64,000 nucleotides of DNA. Origin: Symbiodinium natans (lineage: Eukaryota > Sar > Dinophyceae > Suessiales > Symbiodiniaceae). The stretch spans positions 124,001 to 188,000 of the forward strand of contig CAJNDS010002362.1 in the NCBI GenBank assembly GCA_905221605.1, given 5' to 3'. The position numbers and the translations under genes are program-made. Position 1 is the stretch's first letter, and each line of letters opens with the position of its first letter. Shown here one piece after another: positions 22,135-34,767 of this stretch. The notes under the pieces are model-generated. The model was not told the DNA's origin. It made no database searches and saw only the letters and a program-made list of their open reading frames with translations.

Positions 22135-23400
22135 TGGTGGTTGCAGCATGTTGCAGCATGTTGCAGATGTCTGGGCAGAGGTTCCGGCCAAGCCCCCTGC
22201 CAAGCTCGTGGCCAAGCCCCCGGCAAAGTTTGGGGAGCCGCCGCCCTGGCAGAGCCGCGCCCGGGTTCTCCAGGGGGGCCTGCGCGGTCGGAAGAGCCAC
22301 CGTGAGCAGTTGAGAGAGGAGCTGCGGCGCTTCAGCTGCATTTGAAGATAGACATGGGGTGCAGTCTTCTCCTTATTCTCAGCCGTGCTACTAGCATTCA
22401 ACATAATGTGATAGTGAGTGCTCATGGTTAGCTATGATTTTTCTATTCGTGCCATTGCTAATGAAGGTCACTGTCACGACTACTAGCACAAAAGTACTAG
22501 TACGATTGCAATTGTTACAGTTTGTATTGACATTAGTATTGCTACTATAGTTAATATCCATCGCCATTCCTACTGCTATTGTCATGAACGGTTCTTCTGC
22601 TTGTTAGCACATAGATGTTCGGGCAGACCTCCTTGGATGAGATCTGTTGCGCCTTTGCTTGGAGATGAGAGAAGCAATCGCATCAGTATCATTAGTTGAA
22701 AGTTTCACAAACTCAACAGACGCACAAGTGACCTCAGCAACAACAACCAGAAGCCGCCTTAGGCCTTTTTAACGGCAAAACATAGCAGCAGCCCAAGCAT
22801 ATTCACCGGTGTTCAAAGAACCCAAATGATCGGACCCATGTCTAAGGCATGAAGCCGGGCCGCCTGCGCCGTCCGCTTTGAACGACAATGTGGTGCTGGC
22901 ACAGGCGCTTTGTTGTCCTGCAAGGTTTCAGGGGTTTAGGGTTTAGGGTTCGGGGTTCGGGACTTTCTAAGGGTGCAGGGCCAGGCAGTAGTTAAGTCGG
23001 GGGATTCCTGACAGACCAGGGACTGGAGAGGAAACACCGTAAGTGCAGCACCTCGCTTTGTCTGCGTTTTCGTTGCGATCACTCGTGTCTTCGTGCTCTT
23101 AGGTTTAGGAGGTGCAGGCGTTTCATCATCGTCTTCGCTTGCTGAGGATGCTGGCACGTTGTTCCTCTTCATCCTTCTTGGGGTTCCAAGGTGGAATATC
23201 GAGGGTGGGGTGCGGCTTTGGGTTTTTGTTGCCGGTAGTTCATCGTGCAACTTATCCTTGTAAGTTTGCCCGTGCTCGCTTGTCTTATGTTGTTGTGCTT
23301 GCCTTTGTGCTTGCGTCTCTGCTGTTCCATACGGGTTCATCACGGACAGGCGTGTAAATTCCGTCATCGGAAGGCCGGTTAGGCACCTTCCGACCTCTAC
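22135..23400. other. No gene supported
   Basis: A Lys/Pro-rich frame at 22109-22345 and a minus frame at 22936-23367 have no recognisable motif. A short TTTAGGG tract lies at 22930-22965. Confidence 0.3.
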
Positions 23401-23506
23401 AACCCTAAACCCTAAACCCTAAACCCTAAACCCTAAACCCTAAACCCTAAACCCTAAACCCTAAACCCTAAACCCTAAACCCTAAACCCTAAACCCTAAA
23501 CCCTAA
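23401..23506 (-). repeat. Telomere-type tract CCCTAAA
   Basis: About 15 perfect units. Confidence 0.95.
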
Positions 23507-23633
23507 AGACTCAGAGTTCCTATTGACAACCCCATTCCAAGTGCTGTTTGCTTTCTGGATGTGCCTGAGTTCCTCTGGTATTTCTTAGCTGGCAACCAAT
23601 CATACGAACACTGGCAGCAGACCATGCATGTGC

Positions 23634-23740
23634 ACACACATATGTGTATGTATATTATATATGTGTACATATATATATATATATATATTTTTGTTTTACA
23701 CATAACAGGTGTACATATATATATATATAGATGGATATGT
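23634..23740. repeat. AT-rich (TA)n/(TG)n microsatellite
   Basis: Two TA runs separated by TTTTGTTTTACAC. Confidence 0.9.
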
Positions 23741-25374
23741 GCACACATGATGGAGCGCTGAAGGCTCGTTCACAGCAGTCATTGAGAAGCTGAGAATGGC
23801 AACATTGGTGCGATTGTGCAAACTCATGACTGGCTCCTGACCCATACTCTTCTACCTTCACTGTTCCGAGTTTGAGCCAAAAAAGTGTTCTATGCCGTTC
23901 ATTTAATCGTTACTCGTGTTTTCTAGTGGTCATCCTATGAATTCAAAGATTGATTCAAGTAAACGGGGCGGTTAGCATGTATACTGAACAAACGAGTCAT
24001 GCTCATCAATGACTGATCCATCTGCGTGGTCGTTTGACCTGCGGAGCATTCCGATTGAGTCAGCGCCTACAGTGGTGAGACGTTCATCTCTGGGCAGGTG
24101 ACCAAAGCTGTCCGAGACGGAGATATCTTTGCGCTAAGCACTTTAGTGCCACGGCTTGACTGGAGATCTGATGGACAGACTGGGAGCTTTCAGGGGTTCT
24201 GAGGCTTATTTCAGGCTTATTTGAGGCCTATTTCAGGCTTGTTTTCAGGGGTCTAGGGATTTACCTGTGTCTTGATGCGAGGTCAAGGCGCACAGCCTCT
24301 GGGCGGAGCCGAATCCTACTGTCATCTCCTGGGAGCTCCAGCAGAAGCTGGCAACCCGCTGCTATCGCCGCTTGCTCTTCGGATGTGCCTGCCTTGCCAT
24401 CAGCTAAGCTGTTGCGGAGCTGTTTCCAAGGATTTCCGCTGCTCTTCATGGCTGCCTACTCCGGGGTGCCTTTGGCACAAACTTGGGACGAGTCGGCCAG
24501 AAACTGGCCACAGTTCAGCCGTGAGATGTGATGGTGACGGCAAGGGGCAGTCGGTGTAGCATCAAACTAGGTAGGCCCCCTTGGGGACATTTAAAACTTT
24601 CACTCTTTTGGGCTTAAGAGGATCCTATTCAGGATTATGATATATTCCTTTATTTGGGCTTAAGAGGATCCTACTCAGGAATATGTTTCCAAAAAGGGCT
24701 TCGTAAATGCCATCCTAGCAAGCGACCCCTGGAATCAGGCCCTGGCAGTTTGGCAGCTGCTCCTTCGAGAGGTCAGTGGCCAGCCAGAGGCACAGAGGGG
24801 CCCGGGGGGGGTAATTACCCAGATCATCCCCTTTCTAGCCCCTATTTGCTCGAAAGCTAGAAAGAATATGGTGCCCAAAAACAGGCCCAGAAGATCTCAG
24901 TTCAGGGCCAGTTGGGTATCGTGAGGCGAAAGGTGTTTCGTGTTCTCGATTTTTCGTGCGAGGCGCTGACGGAAGACGTCGAAGGCTGGACACTACCGAT
25001 GCTCCTGCAGCTTTGCTGCACAAAGGTTGCACTACATGGGTCATGCCAGGGCCACTTCCCAACCCTGTTCCTCTCTGAATGTGAGAAAGAGTGACTCAAA
25101 TCAGAAGGTGAGTCTTAGGGCCAAGTAGCCGAGATCTTCATGACACAGCGTTGGCAAGCACTTCAGACCCGTATTCGAACGGGATCCAGGTGTAGGAGTT
25201 GCAAGCGCGCTTGTGGGGGAATGTTCCGAGCAGCATTACCCGTGAGAGGTGCATGGCCCCTCCGGCACTATTTGGGGAGAAGGACAGCAAGAAGCTGCTG
25301 TGCCTGGCGCTGCACAGAAACGAGGGTCGTCCTTGGTTGGGTGTCGGCCAAGACGGCACGGAATAGTTTTTCCC
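23741..25374. other. No gene supported
   Basis: Scattered short frames. A duplicated segment (GGGCTTAAGAGGATCCTA at about 24609 and 24656) is the only structure noted. Confidence 0.3.
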
Positions 25375-25521
25375 GTACTACTAGGAGGTTCAAGATACTT
25401 ACCCCAATTAGAACTGTACTTGTAATTGTAAGCCCCCGAAGTCCCCTAAGTGCTCTAAGGAGGTTATAAGTAGACTTATCATTGGGGTTATATACAAGAA
25501 CCCATGAACCTCCAAGTACGG
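25375..25521. mobile_element. MITE/introner-like element, family 1
   Basis: Left GTACTACTAGGAGGTTCAAG, right ACCCATGAACCTCCAAGTAC; 147 bp, flanked by CCC and GGG that extend the inverted repeat. Confidence 0.6.
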
Positions 25522-28500
25522 GTATCCTGCATTGGAAGCAACTTGGTGGCACGGCGGTTGCATGGCTCTCGCCTAAGCGCGGTGCGCATGACCAAATCGC
25601 GCTCTCACGCAGGTCTCATTAGGCCCACGGGTTCTGGCCCGTGCTAGGATCGTGCGCTCACGGCTCAGTCCTGTGCGCAGCCGCTGGGTGCTTGAAGCGC
25701 TTGGTGCCAAAAGCGTGGCAGGCACATTGCGGCTTTGAGGGGCCGAGGGGCCTTGGCAATGCTTCAGGGCGTGCATCCACCCAAGGGGAATGTGCAATTC
25801 GCGGCTCTCGAAGCTATGCACCATTAGTCCCGCAGCACGTGCTGCCCACGATGGTCTCAAAGCCGTCGTCTGAATGCTCTCAGGGTGCACCCAGACGGTT
25901 CTTGGGATGTGCTTGTGGTGGAGTGTGGCTTTTTGGTTTTCATTTGCAGCATGCCAGTGTATGCTGGCATGATGGGGCGTAAACACGCCGCAGCCCCAGC
26001 GCGCCGCCCTGCATGGATCCTGCAGAGGAACAAAGATGCCCAGAACTGTACAGCCTGGTGAGTCGGTTGTGTCGTGGCCTGGGAGACTCTGGCGTTCCTT
26101 ACCTAGAAACCCCTATAATTACCCGAAACCCGAATCCCGAACCCTAAGCCCTAACCCTAAACCCAAATCCATCATCCACGGAACCCCGCACAGGTCCTGT
26201 CTACTGGAAGTTTCTCGGAGGGAGGCCTGGGATCGCCCCTTTCTGGCACAGTGCCTTCTCCTTCCACAAGACGAGCACTGGGAAGCTTGGTAGGGTTTAG
26301 TAATTTAGGGTTTAGGGTTTCGTGGCTCTGCTGCTTGAGTCCGATGGATGCACTCAGTTCCACACGACTGGGCGATGGTCAAAAATCACTCTGGGTTTAG
26401 GGTTCAGGGTCTTGGGTTTGGGGATTAGGGTTTAAAGGGTTTCGCCTTTAGAGGTGCGGGGACTTGCTGCAAGAAGAGGGGTTGAGATGGACGGGGGAAG
26501 GTCTAGGGGCTTGGCTATGTGCCACTTTTGGCTTTAGGACAAATGAGTTTAGGAGGAGTTGTGGTACTTGCGTGGCAAGTTTGCGATCTCCATCTCCATC
26601 TTGAACAGAAGAATGGCTTGTGAAGGGCATCACGCCTTCAATCCAACATAAAGCAGGTTCTTTGTCTTCGTTTTCTATTTCATTTTTCCTCATTGTGATT
26701 TTCTTCTTTGAGATTGTTAATGACATTTTCTATCTCCAACATTCCTTCAAGGAGTTATTCGTGCAGAGTTCTATGCGATTTTCATTCCCTATCTCCATCT
26801 TCTCCACGTTAGTTTCGGCTTCTTTCTCTCACATCCAGAGAAGGCATTAGAAGCATGTGGGTTCCGCACTCCTTTGCGTGTAAGTACGTGCATGGTGTTT
26901 CTTACGCCAAGATGCTCTGCCAACAGATTCACGATCGAGACCTGCATTGTCTGATTTACTTCTATCGTTAGAAGGAATTCTACTTCGTGAGAAGTCTTTC
27001 AGTGTCCGTCTGCTCGATAGTGAAGACGTCCAGTAGATCCAGGGGGTGGAATGGTGCCCTTGATCTTTCGCCTTATCTTTTCCTTGGAGAAGAGGCCAAT
27101 GATAGCCAAGTTAGGGGCTCCACCTTCGATCCCCAGGATGCTGCACATCATTTCATGGGTTACTCTCCTGATGTCCCAGAAAACTACCCATGAAGTTACC
27201 TTTGGAAAGAAGTTCTTAGTTTGGCACGGCGCTTTAGTTTCAATGGTCGTTTCTTCTGTTTTCCTGCTGGCTTCTTCTGTTTTGCTCGGGGGTAGTTTGA
27301 ACGCTGCGCGACCCGCCTCGGCCTGGGCCTGCCCAGCGGCAAGGCAACACAAACCGGGGAACAAGAACCTGGTCAAACAAGCAAGAGAAGCTGGCCGAGG
27401 AGAAGGGTTGAAGGGCGGGACTCGGTGGATTCAACATTGATGTGGCGAGACCTGGCCCAAAACATTGGTGTCTACAGCGTTTCTGTTTCACCGCGCCACG
27501 TGGTGCGCAAGGATGTTTGACGTTTCTGGAGCAAGACACGCGGTCACAAGCCTTCATGGCTCTGGCGAACATGACCAAAACACTGGCATGTATGGCGTTC
27601 TTGCTTCTCTGCCCCACATACGGCACAAAGGTATTTGATGCCAAAACCCAACCAGCAGTTAACACCCCAAGCCCTCAATTACCGACAGAGTTGTTTACAT
27701 GGGCTGACTTTGGCAGCATGCATTTTGCAAAAGTGCTGCACCTGCCACTAAGTCAGACCATGTGACCCCAGAATACAGCCAGATAAATTGAGGTGCCGTA
27801 ACCTCTTCGTGAACTTGCAAGGGGCAGGAAACATATAATTCATTGTTTTGCTAAAAAAAACACTACCAGATTCCATTTCAATCCATTTTCCGCCTGCAAG
27901 ATACACATAGGGCCCTCGTGGGTTTCGAAACCAGGGGTACCTTATTGGCGGGGTCCTTATTATCAGAGACTCTTACTACTTGGGGGTCTATGGGGGTCCC
28001 GCCTTTTCGTGAAGCCCGAATGTGGGACGGGGCGAGGGGCGAGTCGGGAAGCAAATGTTTCAAAAAGTTGGGGTTAGGGAATTCGTGAACCCGAAGATTC
28101 CTAACCGAGGGTTTAGGGATGTTTAGGGTTTATAAGGGTAGGCCAGCCTCAGCTTTTGACATTCGGACACCCCCGGCTAAGAAAGTAGCTGATCAAGAAA
28201 GGGGTCATGTCAGCAAGCGCCAGAGCTCGCTTTGATCGCAAATGCGCGTTTCCAAGGAAGGCGATGCGTCAGCGCAGCCGGTGCATCTATTGCTGGAGCG
28301 TGAAAACTGGCCCGACCTGGTGGCCTTCTTAGCACCTTGGAAGCAAAGGTGGGCAACAGGTTCTTCAGGTGAGTGACGGAACCTGAAGGGGACGTAGGGC
28401 CCTGACATCATGGATTTTCCTAAGCCCTATGGGGCTGAGTCGTCACTCGCAAGCCTGTGAGGTTGAGTCTGGCGGCGGCTTTCCGCACGATGAGGCGCCC

Positions 28501-31149
28501 ACGGCCGAGACTCCACCTTTAGTGCTTGGTTCTGTGGGTGCTGCTACACAAGTGCTTGTCCCTTCGTCTTTCGTCTCGCCTTGCGCCAATCGGCAGAAGC
28601 GTTACATCTTTCCGAGGTGTTGTGAGGCTTTAGCAGGTGCAAGAGCACCTACATCTCAGGGCCTGCATGCCACCAATGCCCTGAGCAGGAGCAGCCTCGC
28701 ATGGCACTGGCCCCTTGAAGCAGCTTCAGTGCTTGAGAGTCGATCTTGCAGAGGAGTGTTTTTGCAAGCTCAGCGTGTTTGTGTTGTCCAGGGTCGATGT
28801 GTTCCGTGTGCAATAGGCTGCTAGTACAATACGTGCTCTTGTGGCATGCGCTTTCCGCCTTTGCACGTGCCTGTATACTGTGTGTGCGTGTGACTCTGTG
28901 TGCGCGCTGAGTTTGGCGGTTCAGGGCCCTTGTCGTTGAGAGAGAGCGTGTCAGCGCCAGAGCGAGCGCAAAGACCCTTGGCAAGGTTGGCACGGCAGCG
29001 TTCCCGAAGGCAGCCCGAACAAAAACCATGTTAGGCCCCGAGCCCCTAAGCCTAAAAGACGTGGGGGCCGATATCATCGTTTCACAGAGTGCGTTCTTAC
29101 CACGACTTTTCGATTCACCGAGGTCAGTGCAGTCTTGGCAGAGCGTGGGTTGCTCGGGGACTTCCTGGCTGCTTGCGAAAAGGGTGGAGATGTGCCGAGA
29201 CCACAGACGCAAGCCTTTGCAGGTGGCTCTGAAGTGATTTCCTGGACCCTCTAAGGAGCCCTGACACTTTATACCCTGAAGTTTAAACCCATGGCCGGAA
29301 GGTCAGCTAGGCTTGTGGCGAAAAGAACCCCAAACCCCTATGCCCGAAACCCTACACCCTACCAATGGGATCCTTGGGTTTGGAAGAATTGCGCCACAGC
29401 CCTCTGCAACCTCGGTTCCCAAAAGCCATCCAAGACCCCCCTTTCCCGGCGTGTGGGGGCTACGAAAATAGGGGACCCCTAGAGTTAGACCCCAAATAGT
29501 AGGATTCCCTATATAGAGGACCCCAATAAGGTACCCCTATTTTGAAAAACCCCCATATGAATTCTGTTTCCCTTCTGTGCTCATGAAACCCATGAGCACC
29601 TAGTTTCTGCACCTTCGAGGAGTTTCCTCATGTGGGAGTCGAAGCCCTACACCCCAAAGGCTTTATCCCTCCCCCCCATGCGGAAGGATTGTACTTGGGC
29701 ATCCTCAAAAAATGCCGGGGGCCTCAGGCCAATCCACTTGTCTCGCGGATTCAAGTTGCGGAGGCGGCAGAAGCATAGGAGTAGGGGATACGAGCCGCGA
29801 ATCAGTATGGTTGAACGGGGTGGGGGGCTTGATCTCACATGTAACCATATTTCTTGGGATAAGAAATCCGCATTGATTTAAGGGCCCAGATTTTAGGTAG
29901 TGCTGTGTGAAACACACTTGGGCTGTGGCCTGGTGCTGCAGTATGCCCTTGGTGGATTGGAGTATGGTTGCCCAGACGGCTCAAACTCATGCATCCTTAC
30001 TTCGTAACCCCCAAGCTCTGTATAAGTCTCGGTTTTTCCTGCGTATGCCCATGCCTGAGGTGTGCCTTGGGTGCAGTGCTTGACTGCCCTCCAGGCTGGG
30101 AGCGAAGACTTAGGAGAGCATGTCTCCACCTTGAATCCTCGGCCCTCTGTGTCGCTGAGCCAAAGCTGTTTCCTTACTTTATGAGCTTCAGTGCAAGGCC
30201 CGAAAGGGACATGCGGATTGAGTTTGTGAGTCCTCCTGTGCCAGGCGCTGTTGAAGGCGGGGCTCGCGCCCACTCACCCTCTGACATCATCTCAGGAGGT
30301 GCGATGCGCGGGCTTCTGGTGGGTTCAGGGTTTAGGGGTTTTTAGCCCTGCTTTCAGGTGTTGCCGGCAGCCTCAGTCCGTGCTTAAAAAGGGTTTAGGG
30401 TCAGGGTTTAGGGTTTAGGGTGCGGGAAGCGAGAGTCTGCAGACCCCAAAGCTTAACACATCCCACCTCTGCATAAGCCCGAAGCCTAGGCTCCTAGACC
30501 CGAAGCCGTGTCCTTTCGTGGGCAGCGGGGAGTTCCCTGTGAGTCCTGGCCCTTGCATGCCGCTGCGCGACACAACTGCCGGGCAGCAGCACAGGCAGGG
30601 GGAAGTGTGGGGCTCTACTGGGGACATCCTACTCACCTAAGGTCTAACATGCCCGCCCCCACAAAACAAGTAGCACTTATGCATCGTATAAGCAGACCTT
30701 TAAGATTTCGTTTGTGGGAGGTGTTTGTGGTGGTTGAGCCTCGGCGCCAGGTTCAGTGACACCCCATTTAGCGACTTCTCGAGGTTGCATCCATTTTGCC
30801 TTGGGCGCGTTGTGCGCCGGTTCCTATACGCTTGTGGGGGGCCGTCGCATGAAGGTAGGCAAGAAGGGGCAGCGAGCCCCCACCATGGTGGAAGGTCCTT
30901 CTTGTGGCTAAAGCTGATCCCTTTGCGCGGAATGCGCGCGGGCAGACGGCCCTGGAGGTCGCCAAGGCGAACAGGCAGCGGGGTGCAGGGTTGCAGGATT
31001 TTACTTGGTTTTAGGGTGTAGCTTTGCAGTTTTAAGGCCCAGCCTTTAGGTCTTTGTAGGGTTCAAAGGAGTCCCACGCTTTTTTAGGGCATCAGAGCTT
31101 CGCTAAACCCTAAACCTCTCTTTCTATATATATTTAAACCCTATACACC
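25522..31149. other. Long stretch without a supported gene
   Basis: Many short frames on both strands, none recognisable. Contains small TTTAGGG groups (26295-26440, 28105-28130, 30325-30420), family-2-like elements at about 27897-28015 and 29455-29556 (the latter with CTACGAAAAT on the left and TTTTGAAAAACCCCCA on the right), and a T-rich patch near 26660-26800. Confidence 0.3.
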
Positions 31150-31517
31150 TTCGTGGCTAAGGGTCATTTCTTCGTGGCTAAGGGTCATTTCTTCGTGGCT
31201 AAGGGTCATTTCTTCGTGGCTAAGGGTCATTTCTTCGTGGCTAAGGGTCATGTCTTCGTGGCTAAGGGCAATGTCCTCGCTAAGGGCAATTTCTTGGTCG
31301 CTAAGGGCCATTTCCTGGGCGCTAAGGGTCATTTCTTCGTGGCTAAGGGTCATTTCCTTCGTGGCTAAGGGTCATTTCTTCGTGGCTAAGGGTCATTTCT
31401 TCGTGGCTAAGGGTCATTTCTTCGTGGCTAAGGGTCATTTCTTCGTGGCTAAGGGTCATTTCTTCGTGGCTTCTTCGTGGCTAAGGGTAATTTCCTTCGT
31501 GGCTAAGGGTCATTTCT
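31150..31517. repeat. 21-bp tandem array, TTCGTGGCTAAGGGTCATTT type
   Basis: About 17 units, mostly identical, with a divergent group at 31258-31330. Period and the TTCGTGG core match the inverse of the 4275-4795 array. No unique spacers. Protein frames through it (FVAKGH repeats) are artefacts. Confidence 0.93.
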
Positions 31518-31617
31518 TTCCCCCCCTCCCCTCCCCCCCCCCTCCCCCCCCCTCCCCCCCCCCCCCTCCCCCCCCCCTCCCCCCCCCCCTCCCCCCCCCC
31601 CCTCCCCCCCCCCCCCC
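31518..31617. repeat. C-rich (C6-12 T)n tract, target of the retroelement
   Basis: Nearly pure C with single T breaks, abutting the left LTR. A like tract abuts the right LTR, so the retroelement probably inserted within one such tract. Confidence 0.9.
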
Positions 31618-31788
31618 GTTGAGATGAAACCTGAGCGTTACCAGCCTCCGGCTCGGTACAGCTGGCAAGGCACGCAGGTGTCTCTTTTAGCTCTGCTGGC
31701 TAAGTGTATCACTCTGATCCAGAACCTCGGGCACAGGCCACTGCATGCCATGATGACTGAACCCTGTGGCATACCTGTCTCTATTTCA
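31618..31788 (-). repeat. 3' LTR (171 bp)
   Basis: From GTTGAGATGAAACCTGAG to CCTGTCTCTATTTCA on the plus strand; one mismatch (CCAGAACC versus CCGGAACC) to the right copy. On the coding strand it starts TGAAATAG. No purine tract lies directly inside it, which is unusual. Confidence 0.88.
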
Positions 31789-32544
31789 GTCAGGCACAAA
31801 TTTAAAAATTCAGCTCATTTGGCATGTCGTATGACGATAGTGGCGGCCACGAGGTCTCGTTCCAAAAACGAAACATAGCGAGAGTGCGCAGCAGTAAGTT
31901 TCTATACAAATCAGCAACTATTCACAAGAGCAGTCAACGATAAGGGTGTGCTTCACAACAGCAAAAACAAAAAGGCCTGAGCTCGTCTCCGTTCTTTTAT
32001 CGGTGAAGGACTTGTTGTCACACCTTCTCAACTGGAGTTGAGTTCGCGCTTGACACACTCATCCCAAACAGAAGAACAGCTACCTTCCCTGTGAGGAAGC
32101 ATGCTTTTGTGGCTCCCACGCATTTTGTACATGCGCTACCGCGAAGCCTGTTGCATCACAAGACACAACTCACAGGACGAGCTGGATTACAGCAGCACCA
32201 ATGAGGATGTAATCGTAGGAGGCGTTGAAGTAGAACTTCACCTTCTACCCCACGAAGACGAACCCCATGAGGAGGAACTCCATCCTTGGTTCCATGAAGG
32301 ATCCAACGACCAATTGGACCAGTATGGGCCTTGAGAGGATCCCTTGCCTCTTGGCGAGCCTTCCCCTTTTCTGGCCTTACCAGCCCCTTTTCCTTTCAGA
32401 AGGGCCTGTCATGGGGCCTGGGTTTTTTTTGGCATATTTTCAGGGTTGCTTGCATGCTTCGGAAGGCCCTTATGAATTCATGTAACCCGTCGTTACACCA
32501 GCACGCGCCTTATGCCCTACACCCCGAGCCTTCTACAAAGCCAA

Positions 32545-32735
32545 ACAAACCAAAAAAACCAAAAGAACCAAAAGAACCAAAAAAACCAAAAGAACCAAAA
32601 AACCAAGGATTTCCACACTACTCTGAAACCTTCGGACTAGTGTGAGAATCCTTGGTTTTTTGTTTTTTTTGTTTTTTTTTTTTTTTTGGTTTTTTTGGTT
32701 CTTTTGGTTTTTTGTTTTTTTGGTTTCCGCTGCAG
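32545..32735. repeat. Foldback element, (CCAAAAGAA)n hairpin
   Basis: Left arm of AACCAAAAGAACC units, then CCAAGGATTTCCACACTA, a ~20-base loop, TAGTGTGAGAATCCTTGG and a right arm of GGTTTTTT/GGTTCTTTTGG units. Arms of ~70-90 bases are mutually complementary. Confidence 0.8.
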
Positions 32736-32848
32736 GTGACGCACTCGGACAACTCCCTGCGACTGATCTTTTGGGTTGGGTTTGGGGTCTATGTAAACAT
32801 GACTATTGTATAATATATCTTATGCTATGCTTCCGATGGGTCCAGCTG

Positions 32849-32893
32849 CTTATAAGCAAGCCTTCTGCTTATAAGCAGTCAGACTGCTTATAA
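32849..32893. repeat. Three GCTTATAAGC palindromes
   Basis: The 10-bp palindrome occurs twice in full and once as GCTTATAAG within about 45 bases, spaced ~18-20 bases. Confidence 0.8.
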
Positions 32894-33185
32894 GTTCGGC
32901 TGAAAACGACAGTCCGAGAGTCGCAGGGTGTATCGGCTTAGGTGGGTTTTCAACCTTAATGACCCTAAGCCCCAAACCCTGCATCCTAACCCCCGTCCAT
33001 CCCCCAGTAAACCTCTTCCCTAACTACAAGGTTTGGGGGTTTAGGTTTGAGAAAGGATGCCTGTGCGTGTGTGTTTTTCTCTTGGTTTTGGCTCGGGTGC
33101 GTGTTTACCCTGAATACTAGGTGGTGGGTGTGTGTGTGTGTGTGTGTGCTTGTGACGCATTAGGAAGCCAAGCGTTGTAAACACA

Positions 33186-33400
33186 TCCTGTGTTTGCAAA
33201 CAGGCCGGGTGTTTACAAACAGGCCGGGTGTTTATAAACAGGCTGGGTGTTTATAAACACATAAATCTTTGGGTGGGGTCGCACGTCCTGTGTGTATAAA
33301 CAGGCTGGGTGTTTATAAACATATAAATCTTTGGGCGGGGTTGCACGTCCTGTGTTTATAAACAGGCTGGGTGTTTATAAACATATCAATCTTTGGGCGG
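33186..33400. repeat. ~62-bp tandem repeat with GTGTTTATAAACA cores
   Basis: About 2.5 long units (TCCTGTGT...GGGCGGGGTTGCACG) plus 22-bp sub-repeats of GGCCGGGTGTTTACAAACA. Confidence 0.85.
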
Positions 33401-33407
33401 GGTTGGG

Positions 33408-33510
33408 TGGGGGTGGGGGGTGGGGGTGGCGGGGGGGGGGGGGGGTCTTGGGTGTTGAGCTGAGCCCCTCCCCCCCCCCCCCCCCCCCCCCCCCCCCGCC
33501 CTCCCCCCCC
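33408..33510. repeat. G-run and C-run pair
   Basis: A G-rich block (to about 33446) and a C-rich block (from about 33464) are separated by ~20 bases and can pair. Confidence 0.85.
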
Positions 33511-33599
33511 TCCCTTCCGCGGATTCAAGCATCGAGCATCAACGTTCTTACTCGCTTGCTTCGGCGAAACGTTCCCCTGAACACTAATTTTATTCACTA

Positions 33600-34660
33600 A
33601 ATCTTAAACGGATAAGGTCTAGGTCTTAAACGAATAAGGTTTAGGAATAGGGTTTGGCAAGAAGCATGAAACGAAAAAGCTTCAGGCATAGGCATAGGGT
33701 TCAGCAAGCAGGGTTCAAGAATCAAGCTATCAGCCCAAGAGTCTCCCCTTCTCCCATCTCCTACAACGCCCAGGTGCGCGGTTTAGGAATCTGGACCAAA
33801 TAGACCTACTTGTCTGGCACAACATCCCCAAATGTTAAAGGAATAGGTTTGGGAACAAGGTATGTATGTCCCTAAACCTTAAACAAGCATGCATAATAAA
33901 TATATTGGAATAGCGTCTGACCCTAGGTCTTAATCGAATAAGTTGCTTAGAAATCTAAACCTTGAATGAGTAGGGTTTATGAGTTGCTTGCTTGTGATTC
34001 TTGAGAATAGTTTACGTGTGAGTCTTATCCTTGAGAAATGGGTACTCTTTTGGAGACCCTTTGAGATATATTGAGATGAAAACCCACATAATTACTTGCG
34101 AGTAAGTCGGGCTGTTGGGCAAGTGCATAGTCAAAGGGTATTTGCTCACAGTATTCTCGCTTCCCTGAGACGTGCATATACTGTATTTCTTCGCATCACC
34201 CTATGCCCTCAAACACTTCCTAGGAGTTCTTCGCATCTCCATTTTCTCTATTTGAGTGGGTAGAATTTCTACCTTTTGCATACAATACATACACCGTATG
34301 TACATACTCAAAGTGGGCAGTTATTCTCCATGCTCTTTGCATTCCACAGGAGGCAAGTCCTGAACTTTGTGGGCATTGCTTAAGGAGACGGCTCACGCAT
34401 TGTTTTTTTCGTCTAGACTTTGATTTTATTCAGTCAATCTTAGACGAATAAGGTTTTTGGCCCTAAATCTTGGACGAATAAGGTTTAGGAATAGGGTTTG
34501 GCTTGTGTATTAAGCAAATGAGCTTCAGGCATGAGGTTCAGCGAGTAAAATATACGGCCGAAACCTTAAACGAATAAGGTTTAGGAGTAGGGTCCAACAA
34601 ATATTTTTTGGCCCAAACCGTAAACGACTAAGGTTTAGGATCTGGGTCCGACAAATGTTC
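33600..34660. repeat. Degenerate ~30-bp repeats, TTAAACGAATAAGGTTTAGG type
   Basis: Copies near 33602, 33625, 33930, 34437, 34470, 34562 and 34618, each with TAAAC...GTTTA dyad and AATAGGGTTT tail; perhaps decayed telomere-like units. Confidence 0.55.
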
Positions 34661-34767
34661 CCCCCCCCCCCGGTCTTCTGGCATGTGGACTCCTGTTCAT
34701 CCAACACTTCGGTTCACGAAACATATCCCACTCAGCATGTGTAGCAGGCTTCAACCAAAAGCTTTGC

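Larger units (their letters stand above)
31789..34767. other. 3' tail of the retroelement, non-coding mosaic
   Basis: No clear ORF. Contains the CAGGCACAAATTTAAAAA box (31791-31808), a foldback of A/CC and T/GG arms (32545-32735), three GCTTATAAGC palindromes, a ~62-bp tandem repeat, G- and C-runs, and degenerate ~30-bp repeats with TTAAACGAATAAGGTTTAGG. Possibly nested insertions. A minus frame near 32170-32240 ends ASYDYILIGAAVIQLVL and a stop, membrane-like, unassigned. Confidence 0.45.

Noticed and set aside
26620-26850. Phe/Ile-rich ORF as membrane protein
   Set aside because: It reflects a T-rich patch; no start context or homologous motif.
27442-27765. Plus ORF with a hydrophobic stretch (LACMAFLLLCP)
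   Set aside because: No domain, no splice or context support, and frames of this length are common in the region.
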